Assembly: GCF_019431375.1 (NCBI RefSeq)
Contig: NZ_CP080267.1
Coordinates: forward strand, 1,488,001-1,552,000
Length of the DNA stretch: 64,000 nt
Direction of reading: 5' to 3'
Origin: Alcanivorax sp.
Lineage (GTDB): Bacteria; Pseudomonadota; Gammaproteobacteria; Pseudomonadales; Alcanivoracaceae
The notes under the pieces are model-generated. The model made no database searches. It saw nothing but the letters and a program-made list of their open reading frames with translations, and had not been told where the DNA came from. This document shows, piece by piece, positions 8,944 to 17,170 of this stretch. The position numbers and the translations under genes are program-made. Positions within the stretch are counted from its first letter, which is position 1. The number at the start of each line of letters is the position of its first letter.

Positions 8944-10068
8944 TTACGCCGACCGGGCGATTGCCATCAAGTGCACGTCTGCATTGCCGAACAGGCCATC
9001 CACGCCGGTCACCCGTTTCACATAGTGGCCCACGCCCAGCTCGTCGGTCATGCCCATGCCGCCGTGAATCTGGATCGCTTCCTGGGCGATCTTGCGTCCG
9101 GCCCGGCCCAGCTGGGCCTTCATGGCATGGACGGCCTTGGCCGCGTCATCATGGCCTTCCACGGTTTTCAGAGTGGCGGCCAGCAATAGCGAGCGGGTCT
9201 GCTCCATGGCGATGAACATGTCCGCCATGCGGAACTGCAGCACCTGGAACTTGCCGATGGGCATACCGAACTGCTTGCGGGTCTTGCTGTATTCCACGGT
9301 CTCGTTGAGCAGCACGGACAGGCTGCCCACGGATTCCGCCGACAGGGCCAGCAGGCCTTCATGAAGCACATCCCGGGCGATGGCATAGCCGCCGTTCAGT
9401 TCACCGATGCGGGCCGCCTCGGATACTTTCACCTGATTGAAGCGGATCTCCGCGCCCTGGCGACCGTCCACGGTGCGGTGGGCCACCCGCTCCACGCCTG
9501 GCGCATTGGCATCCACCAGAAACAGGCTGAGGCCATCCTGATCACCGGGCTGGCCGCCAGTGCGTGCCAGCACTACCAGCAGGTCCGCCTGGTCGCCGTT
9601 CATCACGCAGCTCTTGGTGCCATTCAGTATCACCTCACTGCCTGTCACGTCGGCGGCCATGGCGGTGTTTTCCAGGGTGAACACCCGCTCGTACTCTTCC
9701 GCGGCAAAGGCTACCTGCAGCTTGCCTTCCAGCAAGGCCGGAATGGTTTCCGCCTGCTGGGCCGCGCTGGCGTGCCGCAGAAAACCGCCGCCCAGCACCA
9801 CGGTGGCAATGTAAGGTGCCATGATCAGGCCCTCGCCCAGGGCTTCCAGCAGCACCATGGTTTCCAGCGGGCCCATGCCCAGGCCGCCGTGCGCTTCCTC
9901 GAACGGCACCGCCAGCCAGCCCAGATCCGCAAACTGCTGCCAGGTGGCCGTATCCAGTGGCATCAGCTTTTTATTTTGGCGATGTTTTTCCACATCACTG
10001 TTGTCGCGCACAAACCGCTTGGCGCTATCCGCCAGCATTTGCTGTTCTTCACTCAACTGAAAATGCAT
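8944..10068 (-). CDS. Acyl-CoA dehydrogenase, short form (PimD-like)
   Basis: This 374-residue flavoprotein has acyl-CoA dehydrogenase layout: an N-terminal helical domain, the middle beta domain (VAFAAEEYERVF, VILNGTKSCVMNGDQAD) and the C-terminal helical domain (RKQFGMPIGKFQVLQFRMADMF, AQEAIQIHGGMGMTDELGVG). It should oxidise acyl-CoA to enoyl-CoA with FAD. GGAG lies 7 bp before the ATG. It follows the larger dehydrogenase gene by 40 bp, and such large/small pairs resemble PimC/PimD-type dehydrogenases, which may act as heteromers. The substrate cannot be read from the sequence. Confidence 0.9.
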   Translation of the reverse strand: MHFQLSEEQQMLADSAKRFVRDNSDVEKHRQNKKLMPLDTATWQQFADLGWLAVPFEEAHGGLGMGPLETMVLLEALGEGLIMAPYIATVVLGGGFLRHASAAQQAETIPALLEGKLQVAFAAEEYERVFTLENTAMAADVTGSEVILNGTKSCVMNGDQADLLVVLARTGGQPGDQDGLSLFLVDANAPGVERVAHRTVDGRQGAEIRFNQVKVSEAARIGELNGGYAIARDVLHEGLLALSAESVGSLSVLLNETVEYSKTRKQFGMPIGKFQVLQFRMADMFIAMEQTRSLLLAATLKTVEGHDDAAKAVHAMKAQLGRAGRKIAQEAIQIHGGMGMTDELGVGHYVKRVTGVDGLFGNADVHLMAIARSA

Positions 10069-10108
10069 CGTTGTTCTCCATTCCCGGGCGGGGTCTCACC
10101 CCTACCGT

Positions 10109-11311
10109 TTACAACCCCAACACCGCCTTGGCGATCATTCCGCGCTGCACCTCGTTGGAGCCGCCATAGATGGAACAGGCCCGCGAGTTCAGATAATGGG
10201 GCATGGCAGTGAGTGCATACTCCGGCCCGATCACCGGCTGTTCCTCACCGGGCACCAGGGCCTGGGGCTGCCAGATCACGCTCTGGCTACCCAGGGTTTC
10301 AATGCGCAGCTCGGTGACTTTCTGCAGCAATTCGGTGCCGAGGATCATGGTCATGGACGACAGGGCACCCGGGTCCTTGCCAGCAGACAGGGCGGACTTG
10401 ATGCGCATCTCGGTGAATTCCAGCGCCAGCACATCCGCTTCCAGCGCCGCAAACTTGTACTGCCACACCGGGTCCTGGTTCAGCGGGCCAAAGGCGGTCT
10501 GCTGCTTCTCGGCCATCAGGCGAATCTTTTCCAGCATCACGTTCAGGCCCGGGGCATATTCCTGGCCACCACGTTCGAAGGTGAGCAGGTACTTGGCCAC
10601 GGTCCAGCCATCGTTTTCTTCGCCCACCCGGTTCTTCTGCGGCACCCGCACATTGTCGAAGAACACCTGGCACTGCTCCGGCACTTCATCCAAGCCGACA
10701 ATGGGCTCGATGGTGATGCCCGGCAGGTCCATGTCCAGCAGCAGGAAGGTAATGCCCTGCTGGGGTTTGCCATCGCGATTGGTGCGCACCAGCGCGAACA
10801 TCTTGTTGGCGTAATGGGCGTAGGTGGTCCAGATCTTGGTGCCGTTGAGGATGTAGTCGTCGCCATCCTTCTCGGCAAAGGTCTTCAGGGAGGCCAGATC
10901 GGAACCGGCGCCCGGCTCGGAATAGCCCTGGCACCAGAAGTGCTCGCCGCTGAGAATCTTCGGCAGGTACTCCTTCTGCTGCTCCTCGGTGCCGCAGCCG
11001 ATCAGACAGGGGCCGCACATGTGCAGGCCCATGGGCACCAGCGGCGGCGTCTCGGCTCGGACCAGCTCCTCCGCGAAGATGGCCCGCTGGGTCACGCTCC
11101 AGCCAGTGCCGCCGAATTCCTTCGGCCAGTGCGGCGCCGCCCAGCCCTTGTCGTTGAGAATGCGCTGCCAGGCCATGGCTTCCTTCACCGGCGCAAACAC
11201 TGAGGTCACCATCCTGCCCGCCTCCCGAATGTCCGGGGTCAGGCTCTCCTCCAGAAAGGTGCGCACCTCATCCCGAAACGCCTTTTCCTGCTCCGGCACC
11301 CGCAGATCCAT
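10109..11311 (-). CDS. Acyl-CoA dehydrogenase, long form (PimC-like)
   Basis: A 400-residue acyl-CoA dehydrogenase with HWPKEFGGTGWS, the FAD/substrate segment QGYSEPGAGSDLASL, ILNGTKIWTTYAHYA and the C-terminal IYGGSNEVQRGMIAKAVLGL. The ATG at 11311 (MDLRVPEQEKAFRDEV) is preferred over an upstream in-frame start because GGAG sits 6 bp before it and the family normally begins there. It is the first gene of a two-gene unit with the PimD-like dehydrogenase, probably for beta-oxidation of medium or unusual acyl chains. It diverges from ylqF. Confidence 0.92.
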   Translation of the reverse strand: MDLRVPEQEKAFRDEVRTFLEESLTPDIREAGRMVTSVFAPVKEAMAWQRILNDKGWAAPHWPKEFGGTGWSVTQRAIFAEELVRAETPPLVPMGLHMCGPCLIGCGTEEQQKEYLPKILSGEHFWCQGYSEPGAGSDLASLKTFAEKDGDDYILNGTKIWTTYAHYANKMFALVRTNRDGKPQQGITFLLLDMDLPGITIEPIVGLDEVPEQCQVFFDNVRVPQKNRVGEENDGWTVAKYLLTFERGGQEYAPGLNVMLEKIRLMAEKQQTAFGPLNQDPVWQYKFAALEADVLALEFTEMRIKSALSAGKDPGALSSMTMILGTELLQKVTELRIETLGSQSVIWQPQALVPGEEQPVIGPEYALTAMPHYLNSRACSIYGGSNEVQRGMIAKAVLGL

Positions 11312-11451
11312 ACCGTACTCCGCTGTTATCAGACTCAGTGGACCCAGTGTACGGGAGACAAAATGAGACACTAATGACGATTCGTATCACGCCCCTGGCG
11401 CAAAGCGTCAAAGCGCCACTCCCTCCTCAAGCTCCCACGAACCAACTCAGC

Positions 11452-11457
11452 TATAAT
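11452..11457 (+). promoter_or_regulatory. -10 element upstream of ylqF
   Basis: A perfect TATAAT lies 36 bp before the chosen ylqF start, in the context GCTATAATGCGC. The -35 region about 17 bp upstream has no good match to TTGACA, so the promoter assignment rests on the -10 alone. Confidence 0.55.
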
Positions 11458-11493
11458 GCGCCGATATTCCATGCAGACAGGCAACACCCGCTT

Positions 11494-12441
11494 ATGAGCA
11501 TCAACTGGTTCCCCGGCCACATGAACAAGGCCACCCGCGAGATCCGCGAGATCCTGCCCAAGGTGGATCTGATCATCGAAATCGTCGACGCCCGCCTGCC
11601 CTACAGCAGCGCCAACCCAGTGATCGAGAATTTCCGTGCCGACAAGCCCTGCCTGAAACTGCTCAGCAAAAGCGACCTGGCCGACCCGGCCATCACCCAG
11701 CAATGGCTGGACCACCTGCAAAAAGACCCCACCGTCCGCGCCCTGGCCATCACCACCCACAAACCGGAATCCATCCGCAAACTGGCAGAAACCTGCCAGC
11801 AGATGGTCAACAAAAAACGTGACCGGGCCACCACCATCACCGCCCTGATCACCGGTATCCCCAACGTGGGCAAATCCACCTTTATCAACACCCTGGCCGG
11901 CCGCCAGGTGGCCAGGGCCGGCAACGAACCGGCGGTGACCCAGCGCCAGCAGCGCATCGAACTGGGCGGCGGCCTGATCCTCATTGATTCCCCCGGCATC
12001 CTCTGGCCGAAAATCGAGAACCGTAACAGCGGCTACCGCCTGGCTCTCTCCGGCGCCATCAAGGCCACCGCCATGCAGGAAGACGACGTAGCCCTGTTCG
12101 CCGCCGAATACTTCATGCAGGCCTACCCGCAACAGATGAAAGAACGCTTCAAACTCGATGACCTGCCCGAAGAAGGCGTGCCCTTCCTGGAAACCATCGG
12201 CAAACAACGGGGCTGCCTGGGCAGCGGCGGCCACGTGGACTTCGACCGCGCCGCCACCCTGCTGATCAGCGAATACCGCGGCGGCAGACTCGGCCAGCTC
12301 ACCCTGGAAACCCCGGCCATGGCGGAGAAGGAGCATGTGAAGGTGGCGGAGATTCGCAGACTGAAAGAAGAGGAGAAGGAAGCGAAGAAGAAGGCCAGGA
12401 AGGCGGCGTATAAGGCGAAGGGGCATCAGGGAAATCAGTAA
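11494..12441 (+). CDS. ylqF: YlqF/RbgA-type ribosome biogenesis GTPase
   Basis: A 315-residue GTPase with circularly permuted motifs: G4-like LSKSDLAD comes first, then G1 GIPNVGKST (about residue 120) and G3 DSPGILWP. The N-terminus MSINWFPGHMNKATREI is the family hallmark and fixes the start at 11494 rather than at in-frame codons upstream. RbgA/YlqF proteins act late in large ribosomal subunit assembly. The Lys-rich tail (KEEEKEAKKKARKAAYKAKG) probably contacts rRNA. Gammaproteobacterial copies exist but are less studied than the Bacillus protein. Confidence 0.92.
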   Translation: MSINWFPGHMNKATREIREILPKVDLIIEIVDARLPYSSANPVIENFRADKPCLKLLSKSDLADPAITQQWLDHLQKDPTVRALAITTHKPESIRKLAETCQQMVNKKRDRATTITALITGIPNVGKSTFINTLAGRQVARAGNEPAVTQRQQRIELGGGLILIDSPGILWPKIENRNSGYRLALSGAIKATAMQEDDVALFAAEYFMQAYPQQMKERFKLDDLPEEGVPFLETIGKQRGCLGSGGHVDFDRAATLLISEYRGGRLGQLTLETPAMAEKEHVKVAEIRRLKEEEKEAKKKARKAAYKAKGHQGNQ

Positions 12442-12503
12442 GAGACTGGGTCACCAATACACTTGTCGAAGATAATTGCTAGCCCCGAGCAATCACACAC
12501 CAG

Positions 12504-12628
12504 TGCAACGGAAGTAATTGCCCGCTCGACATCAGACAATGCTTCGTCGTCTTCGATGTTCAGGCGGTTTTCAGGGCATCACTCTCGGGGTAACAATATC
12601 CATTCTGGACGACCCCGTATTTATCCAT
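12504..12628 (-). pseudogene. Remnant of fic (Fic-domain AMP transferase), frameshifted and truncated
   Basis: Starting at the ATG at 12626-12628, directly after the yhfG stop, the minus strand reads MDKYGVVQNGYCYPESDALK, which resembles the N-terminus of Fic proteins that pair with YhfG. The frame then stops at 12560-12562, but the next frame continues plausibly as NRLNIEDDEALSDVERAITS down to about 12504, so one base has been lost or gained near 12569. Beyond that, the Fic-like sequence ends and the catalytic HPFxxGNG region is absent. This is a dead toxin gene: about 42 codons survive of a roughly 200-codon gene. The call rests on N-terminal resemblance only. Confidence 0.68.
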
Positions 12629-12629
12629 T

Positions 12630-12803
12630 TCAGGCTTTCGCTTTAACCGGACGGCTGTGGGCAAGGACTGCTGCTTTGCGCGACGTGAATCTCACATCAC
12701 CGTCCTTCACGGTGAAGCCTTCCAGGCGCAAGCTGGCCGCGTAGTTGGCCCGCCGAACCTTGGCAAAATAGGCTTTTTTTGCTTCCAGTGAGGGAGAAGA
12801 CAT
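12630..12803 (-). CDS. yhfG: YhfG family protein, antitoxin partner of Fic
   Basis: A 57-residue protein reading MSSPSLEAKKAYFAKVRR, NYAASLRLEGFTVKDGD, which fits the YhfG (DUF2559) pattern of a short helical protein that neutralises Fic AMPylation. The start at 12803 has AAAGG upstream; an in-frame extension to 12857 lacks family similarity. In intact loci the fic gene begins right after the yhfG stop, and the remnant of such a gene is found exactly there. The antitoxin is intact while its toxin is decayed, the order expected when a toxin-antitoxin pair erodes. Confidence 0.72.
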   Translation of the reverse strand: MSSPSLEAKKAYFAKVRRANYAASLRLEGFTVKDGDVRFTSRKAAVLAHSRPVKAKA

Positions 12804-12935
12804 TAAGCACCTTTGACCAGTTAACATACTGAAATTATAGGAAAAATAGACCACCATACTACATTTCAGTCACCTGAGAGCTGACTCCTTTATTAATCAG
12901 GAACTTTTATAAATAACGCTGGCTTCTTATCTCTC

Positions 12936-15122
12936 TCATCCAATAACGCAAACGAACTCTCCTACAACTCTGTAACTCAAGGCCTCATCATCATTTAATA
13001 TAATTGAATTAAAGTCTTCATCGTCAGAGTTGGGGCTTAATTCAATCCGTGAGTGCCTCCAACCTTTCTCATCTTCTAGCTTGAAGCTTTCGTATACCTT
13101 GATGGTGTACCTTGATCCAGTCTCTGCATCAACGCTATCAATACACTCAACCAGTACAGTCTTACCATTACGCGATCCGCCCTGGTCTTGCCGAAACAAG
13201 CAGAGGGCTCCATTCGGAATAACACGGTTCATGGATTCCCCCATGACTCGGCAGGCGAACATCCCCTCTTTCAGGATCACTCCATCCGGCACAGGCACCA
13301 AACTTTCATGTTGGACATTCTGTAGGTCACTGAATCCACCAGCAGCAGCCTGAAGATCAACTAATGGCACAGCATTTTCATAGGGAACAAGCGATTCGAC
13401 ATTACCATCCTGAGCGACAACCTTCCCGGAATGCATGGGAATAAATCGCTTTAAATACTCCTGAAGATCGGGATCACATGCATAAACAAATGTGCCCCTT
13501 ATCCCTCTAAGCATCATCGTTCTATAGATATTGATAATATATTGTTTCAGCTCTTCTGGGTCCTTGATTCCTTGACCGCCAGTACGATCAAAATAATTGG
13601 CTTTATCAATAACAATTGATTCATTCACCTTGTCGTATCGAATCTCTTTACCAAAGATTATGCCTGCGTAGTTCAGGTCATAACCTTGTGTGGTATGGAT
13701 ACAACCAACCTCCATGTATGAATCTTTTCTGTTAATCCAATCAGTGTTGGTGCTATTCCAGCGAAGGCTTAAACCATCAATTTCAATATCAAATGCTTCA
13801 TTGTCTTTCTTTGAAGCCCATGGCCATGAATAACCTGCGACGAGCCTAGAAAGCCCTATCTGAATCTCCTTCTCCTTGATCACATCGACCATGTCACCTA
13901 AAGAATCAAAGAGTTCGAATTCGTAATTCTTATCGGAAAATCGCTCACCACTATCAAGGCGGCAGTTAAGCAAGGCATCAATGAATTCAACATAAGGCTG
14001 ACCTGCTTTGACCCTGAATTGGGAAAGCAGCTTGTGGGTTACCGACCCCTTATCAGCTTTGAGGCTATCAAAGACAGAAAAATCAGCGTCTGACGGCTTG
14101 ATAGACTGCCCCTTATCGTAGAAAAAAACCGCCTTATCAGACTGCCGACAAACCCAGTCCACCTCACTGCAGGTATGCTTATCCATACCCAGTGCCTCAC
14201 AGCTTTTATCAAAAGTGCCAAAATATGCACCCAGATTCTTTCTTTTCCTCAATCGATGCGATTCATCGACCAGAACAATATCGTAATACTGTTTGGTAAG
14301 TTCAGCAGGACTAATCACCATCTTGGGACTTAAACCAGAGACATGTTTGAAAGCCTTCTTCAAGGTCGTCCTGAAAGATGTCATCGGAACAACAAGAGCC
14401 ATACTGGGATCGGGATTATTCTTCTTAAAGTCATCGACAAGAGACTGTATCTCAGCTTCATCATCAGCAAAGTCGCGAAGATCAATCTGTCCGTCGCCCT
14501 TGCTCAGTAATTTAAACAGGAATATTGCCAGAACCGACTTCCCTGTTCCCGCTCCGCCCTCAATAACAACATTCCTGACTTCAGGGTTAATCAACTCATA
14601 CAGAATGGTAAGCAAACCCTGGCGCTGATCAAAGGAGAGAGATTTATAAGGTGAATACTTGAACACATCGGAGTTATCTATATGGTTCAGCGTTTTCGAC
14701 GCCACGCCACAAGAGATCAGTGCATCCCAGACGTCCCGGAAAACCCGCTCGTAAAGATCATCTCTCTGATAATAGTTATGATCGGACAACCCCAGATTAC
14801 CATTGAGAAGGGAGTATTTCCCATCTGCAGCCATGTACTTTATCAGCAACGACTCAACATCCAGTGTCGCTGATTTATTGAAGTATTCACTGGTTATTAA
14901 ATGGACAGCCGTAAGCAGTTTTTTCTCATCATGCTTTAGATGCGTGCCCATTCTGGATAGCGCATCCGTTGTCTCTCCAATGTAAGCATGCAATTTTTTC
15001 TCATCACTAAGAACATAAACCAGAGGCCACCCACCCACAGCAAATGCATTGCTACGCAGATCATCCAAAGATTTTCCGCTGAAAGGGTAGCGTTTTATAT
15101 CGACAAGGGGGTCGTGACTCAT
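12936..15122 (-). CDS. GIY-YIG nuclease / DUF2075 helicase / S24 peptidase fusion protein
   Basis: A 728-residue three-part protein. Residues about 30-110 form a GIY-YIG nuclease-like domain (VYVL 36-39, YIGE 47-50, Arg57). Residues about 160-555 form a DUF2075 P-loop helicase-like domain with Walker A GGAGTGKS 189-196, Walker B DIVLVDES 281-288 and a helicase motif HTTQGYDL 476-483. Residues about 585-728 form an S24 (LexA/UmuD-like) peptidase with a possible self-cleavage site AAAGG 592-596, serine in MGES (Ser630) and lysine in YTIK (Lys675). It overlaps the MazG-like gene by 4 bp (ATGA) and ends a four-gene operon. A role in defence or damage response is inferred; the fusion suggests self-cleavage on a RecA-like signal. 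Confidence 0.85.
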   Translation of the reverse strand: MSHDPLVDIKRYPFSGKSLDDLRSNAFAVGGWPLVYVLSDEKKLHAYIGETTDALSRMGTHLKHDEKKLLTAVHLITSEYFNKSATLDVESLLIKYMAADGKYSLLNGNLGLSDHNYYQRDDLYERVFRDVWDALISCGVASKTLNHIDNSDVFKYSPYKSLSFDQRQGLLTILYELINPEVRNVVIEGGAGTGKSVLAIFLFKLLSKGDGQIDLRDFADDEAEIQSLVDDFKKNNPDPSMALVVPMTSFRTTLKKAFKHVSGLSPKMVISPAELTKQYYDIVLVDESHRLRKRKNLGAYFGTFDKSCEALGMDKHTCSEVDWVCRQSDKAVFFYDKGQSIKPSDADFSVFDSLKADKGSVTHKLLSQFRVKAGQPYVEFIDALLNCRLDSGERFSDKNYEFELFDSLGDMVDVIKEKEIQIGLSRLVAGYSWPWASKKDNEAFDIEIDGLSLRWNSTNTDWINRKDSYMEVGCIHTTQGYDLNYAGIIFGKEIRYDKVNESIVIDKANYFDRTGGQGIKDPEELKQYIINIYRTMMLRGIRGTFVYACDPDLQEYLKRFIPMHSGKVVAQDGNVESLVPYENAVPLVDLQAAAGGFSDLQNVQHESLVPVPDGVILKEGMFACRVMGESMNRVIPNGALCLFRQDQGGSRNGKTVLVECIDSVDAETGSRYTIKVYESFKLEDEKGWRHSRIELSPNSDDEDFNSIILNDDEALSYRVVGEFVCVIG

Positions 15123-15439
15123 AGATCTGTATACTTTTTGGCTGTACCTTTCGCCTTGTCGACAGGGTATTTCAGCTCATTCTTCCTGATTTTTTCCAGC
15201 ACGATCTCGCTGATGTCCAGGCCATAGCTATCTGCCAGCAGAAAGGCATAGGCCAACACATCTGCCAGCTCTTCCTTTACTTTCCCAACATCCGCATCTT
15301 CGGATGATTTCCAGAGAAAAACTTCCAGTAACTCTGAAGCCTCAATACTCAGAGCCAAAGACAAATCTTTTGGGTTATGAAATTGCTTCCAATCCCTTTC
15401 GTCTCGAAATTGGCGTAGCTTTGCAATTACGTCTTGCAT
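15119..15439 (-). CDS. MazG-like nucleotide pyrophosphohydrolase
   Basis: A 106-residue all-alpha NTP pyrophosphatase of the short MazG type. The metal-binding signature is visible as EASELLEVFLW followed by EELADVLAYAFLLADSYG (EExxE then ExxD spacing). Such enzymes hydrolyse (d)NTPs to NMP and pyrophosphate, as in house-cleaning or nucleotide-depletion roles. GAGG lies just before the ATG. It is third in the operon, 43 bp after the HNH gene and overlapping the helicase fusion by 4 bp, so it is translationally coupled to that protein. In this setting a role in nucleotide depletion during infection is possible but unproven. Confidence 0.88.
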   Translation of the reverse strand: MQDVIAKLRQFRDERDWKQFHNPKDLSLALSIEASELLEVFLWKSSEDADVGKVKEELADVLAYAFLLADSYGLDISEIVLEKIRKNELKYPVDKAKGTAKKYTDL

Positions 15440-15482
15440 ATCTATTCCTCAATCTCTTTCGACTGGCCAGGCAAGCATGCAA

Positions 15483-16652
15483 TCAGCCTCTACCAGCCAT
15501 TTTTTCCCGATAGCATTCTCTGTGATGAGCCAAGTATTGCTGATGGCTGTCATCCAGCTTTATGATCATATTCTTGTGGATTCCCAGCCTTGCAGGATTC
15601 TCGAGGTGGCTGGAGATCAAAATCCGACCACTCTCATCAAAACTAATGAACTGCCTGTCGAAAACTTTATCCAGATTAGGCACCAGCAACAAACCATTAA
15701 ATGGATCTAACCGCTCTCTGTTATCTGCCTCTTTCCATGGCTTGATATGGGAAGCAATCAGCAAGCGCACATCCGGGTATTGGGTGACGGCGCAGCCGCG
15801 CCAGTAGCCTACTAGACCTTCCCTGAACTTGCCGTGACCGAGACGAGTGGTGCGCAGCGTACTGCGTTCGGTTTCTGACAGGGTGGCATCGTTATCCAAA
15901 TCGGCCAGATCGTTGGTTAACTCATAATCCGTCACGTCTTTCAGAAACTGGCCGTACAGGCGCAGGGCCGCACTGTACATCCCGTGACCAGTATCATCTT
16001 TCACCTGAAAAGCGGGCTGGCTTTGGATGCGCTTGCTGAGCCGCTGGTATAGCTCCACCGACCCGACATCAAAGAATGATTCGATCAGCTCGCCCTCGCC
16101 TTGCAGCAACTTCGGCAGGGTATTGTTGAGTGCCCCGGCGTAGCTCTTGATCGTCCGTTCACTTTTACCTATTGAATCGGCCCAATGGGAAAAGTGCTTG
16201 CGACGATTCTGTAGGTTGGCAAACAACGCCGCTTCGATTTGCGGCTGCAGGCCAGGATCACAGAACATGCGAAATAGCGGCGTATCCAGGTAGGCATAGT
16301 CAATCAGCTGCGAGGTTGCCCGTGGGCCTGGGGCCTTATGGTCTTTTAACCGCCGCTGGTACTCGTCTTCCTTACCGAGGGCTGGCTTGTGATGCCAGAA
16401 GCCGGATGATTGCAGATAGAAGTACGGAAACTCCGGGTTGTCGCGGTCATTATCCTGTTTGAGCTGAGCGAAGCGTTTGGTGAATGCCTGCCGCAGGGCA
16501 TCATCAAAGTGAATGCGGTTGCCTTTCAGGGCTCCTGCCCGAATCAGATCCAGCACTGCCAGCAGCAGGCATACCTTGTGGGGCCGGGGCCGATCTTTGG
16601 TGCGGTCCATGCGCAGGCTGCTGAGTTGATCCAGATACTGTTGAGGACTCAT
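15483..16652 (-). CDS. HNH endonuclease, possibly modification-dependent
   Basis: A 389-residue protein. The C-terminal HNH domain reads YWRGCAVTQYPD, LLIASHIKPWKEAD, RLDPFNGLLLVPNLDKVFD and ISSHL. The N-terminal part (RPHKVCLLLAVLDLIRAG, NPEFPYFYLQSSGFW) resembles the head domain of ScoMcrA-type HNH enzymes that sense phosphorothioate-modified DNA; that resemblance is from memory and weaker than the HNH call. I start it at 16652 (MSPQQYLDQL), which overlaps the upstream HIT gene by 4 bp; an earlier in-frame start at 16691 would overlap HIT by 43 bp. Second gene of the operon, and a likely type IV-like restriction nuclease. Confidence 0.85.
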   Translation of the reverse strand: MSPQQYLDQLSSLRMDRTKDRPRPHKVCLLLAVLDLIRAGALKGNRIHFDDALRQAFTKRFAQLKQDNDRDNPEFPYFYLQSSGFWHHKPALGKEDEYQRRLKDHKAPGPRATSQLIDYAYLDTPLFRMFCDPGLQPQIEAALFANLQNRRKHFSHWADSIGKSERTIKSYAGALNNTLPKLLQGEGELIESFFDVGSVELYQRLSKRIQSQPAFQVKDDTGHGMYSAALRLYGQFLKDVTDYELTNDLADLDNDATLSETERSTLRTTRLGHGKFREGLVGYWRGCAVTQYPDVRLLIASHIKPWKEADNRERLDPFNGLLLVPNLDKVFDRQFISFDESGRILISSHLENPARLGIHKNMIIKLDDSHQQYLAHHRECYREKMAGRG

Positions 16653-17041
16653 GGCTGCCTCCAGTAATCCGCCCTGTCCGCTTTGACCCACCGCACACCT
16701 CCTCTAGGGTCATCCACATCGCCGTCATAGCGAGGAATCAGATGGCAGTGCATATGCGGGACGGTCTGGCCTGCGGCTTCGCCGCAGTTCATACCGATGT
16801 TGTATCCCGCCGGTGCATAGCGCTCATCCAGGTAGGTTTTGGCCTGATTGATCAGATGGGTAATGGCGGCCTGCTCCTGATCCGTCAGGCTGAACCAATC
16901 GTTGCTATGTCTTTTCGGAATGACCAGCAAATGACCTGGCGAAACGGGAAATTTGTCCTCTCGGACATAGGCCAATTCGTTATTCATTTCTGTGCCATCT
17001 TCCAACGCGTCTGGCATGGAACAAAATGGACAATCCGGCAT
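16649..17041 (-). CDS. HIT family nucleotide hydrolase
   Basis: A 130-residue histidine-triad protein beginning MPDCPFCSMPDAL, with the active-site triad in VPHMHCHLIPRYDGD and conserved LLVIPKRH and NIGMNCGEAAGQ. HIT enzymes hydrolyse nucleoside phosphoramidates, dinucleoside polyphosphates or adenylated intermediates. GGGAG lies 5 bp before the ATG at 17041, supporting this start over one at 17092. It is the first gene of the HIT-HNH-MazG-helicase operon. Its presence with a MazG-like enzyme suggests that nucleotide metabolism or removal of adenylated adducts is part of the operon's job (inference). Confidence 0.9.
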   Translation of the reverse strand: MPDCPFCSMPDALEDGTEMNNELAYVREDKFPVSPGHLLVIPKRHSNDWFSLTDQEQAAITHLINQAKTYLDERYAPAGYNIGMNCGEAAGQTVPHMHCHLIPRYDGDVDDPRGGVRWVKADRADYWRQP

Positions 17042-17170
17042 CAAGCTCCCCTTCTTCTTTGCCCAGGTATTCCCTACCTGAAAGCTGTTCATTCTTATGT
17101 GAGAACCATATCACAAGACATAAACGCTACCAGATTCTCTTACCCGTTTTTTCGTATCTGGCTGACTTAG

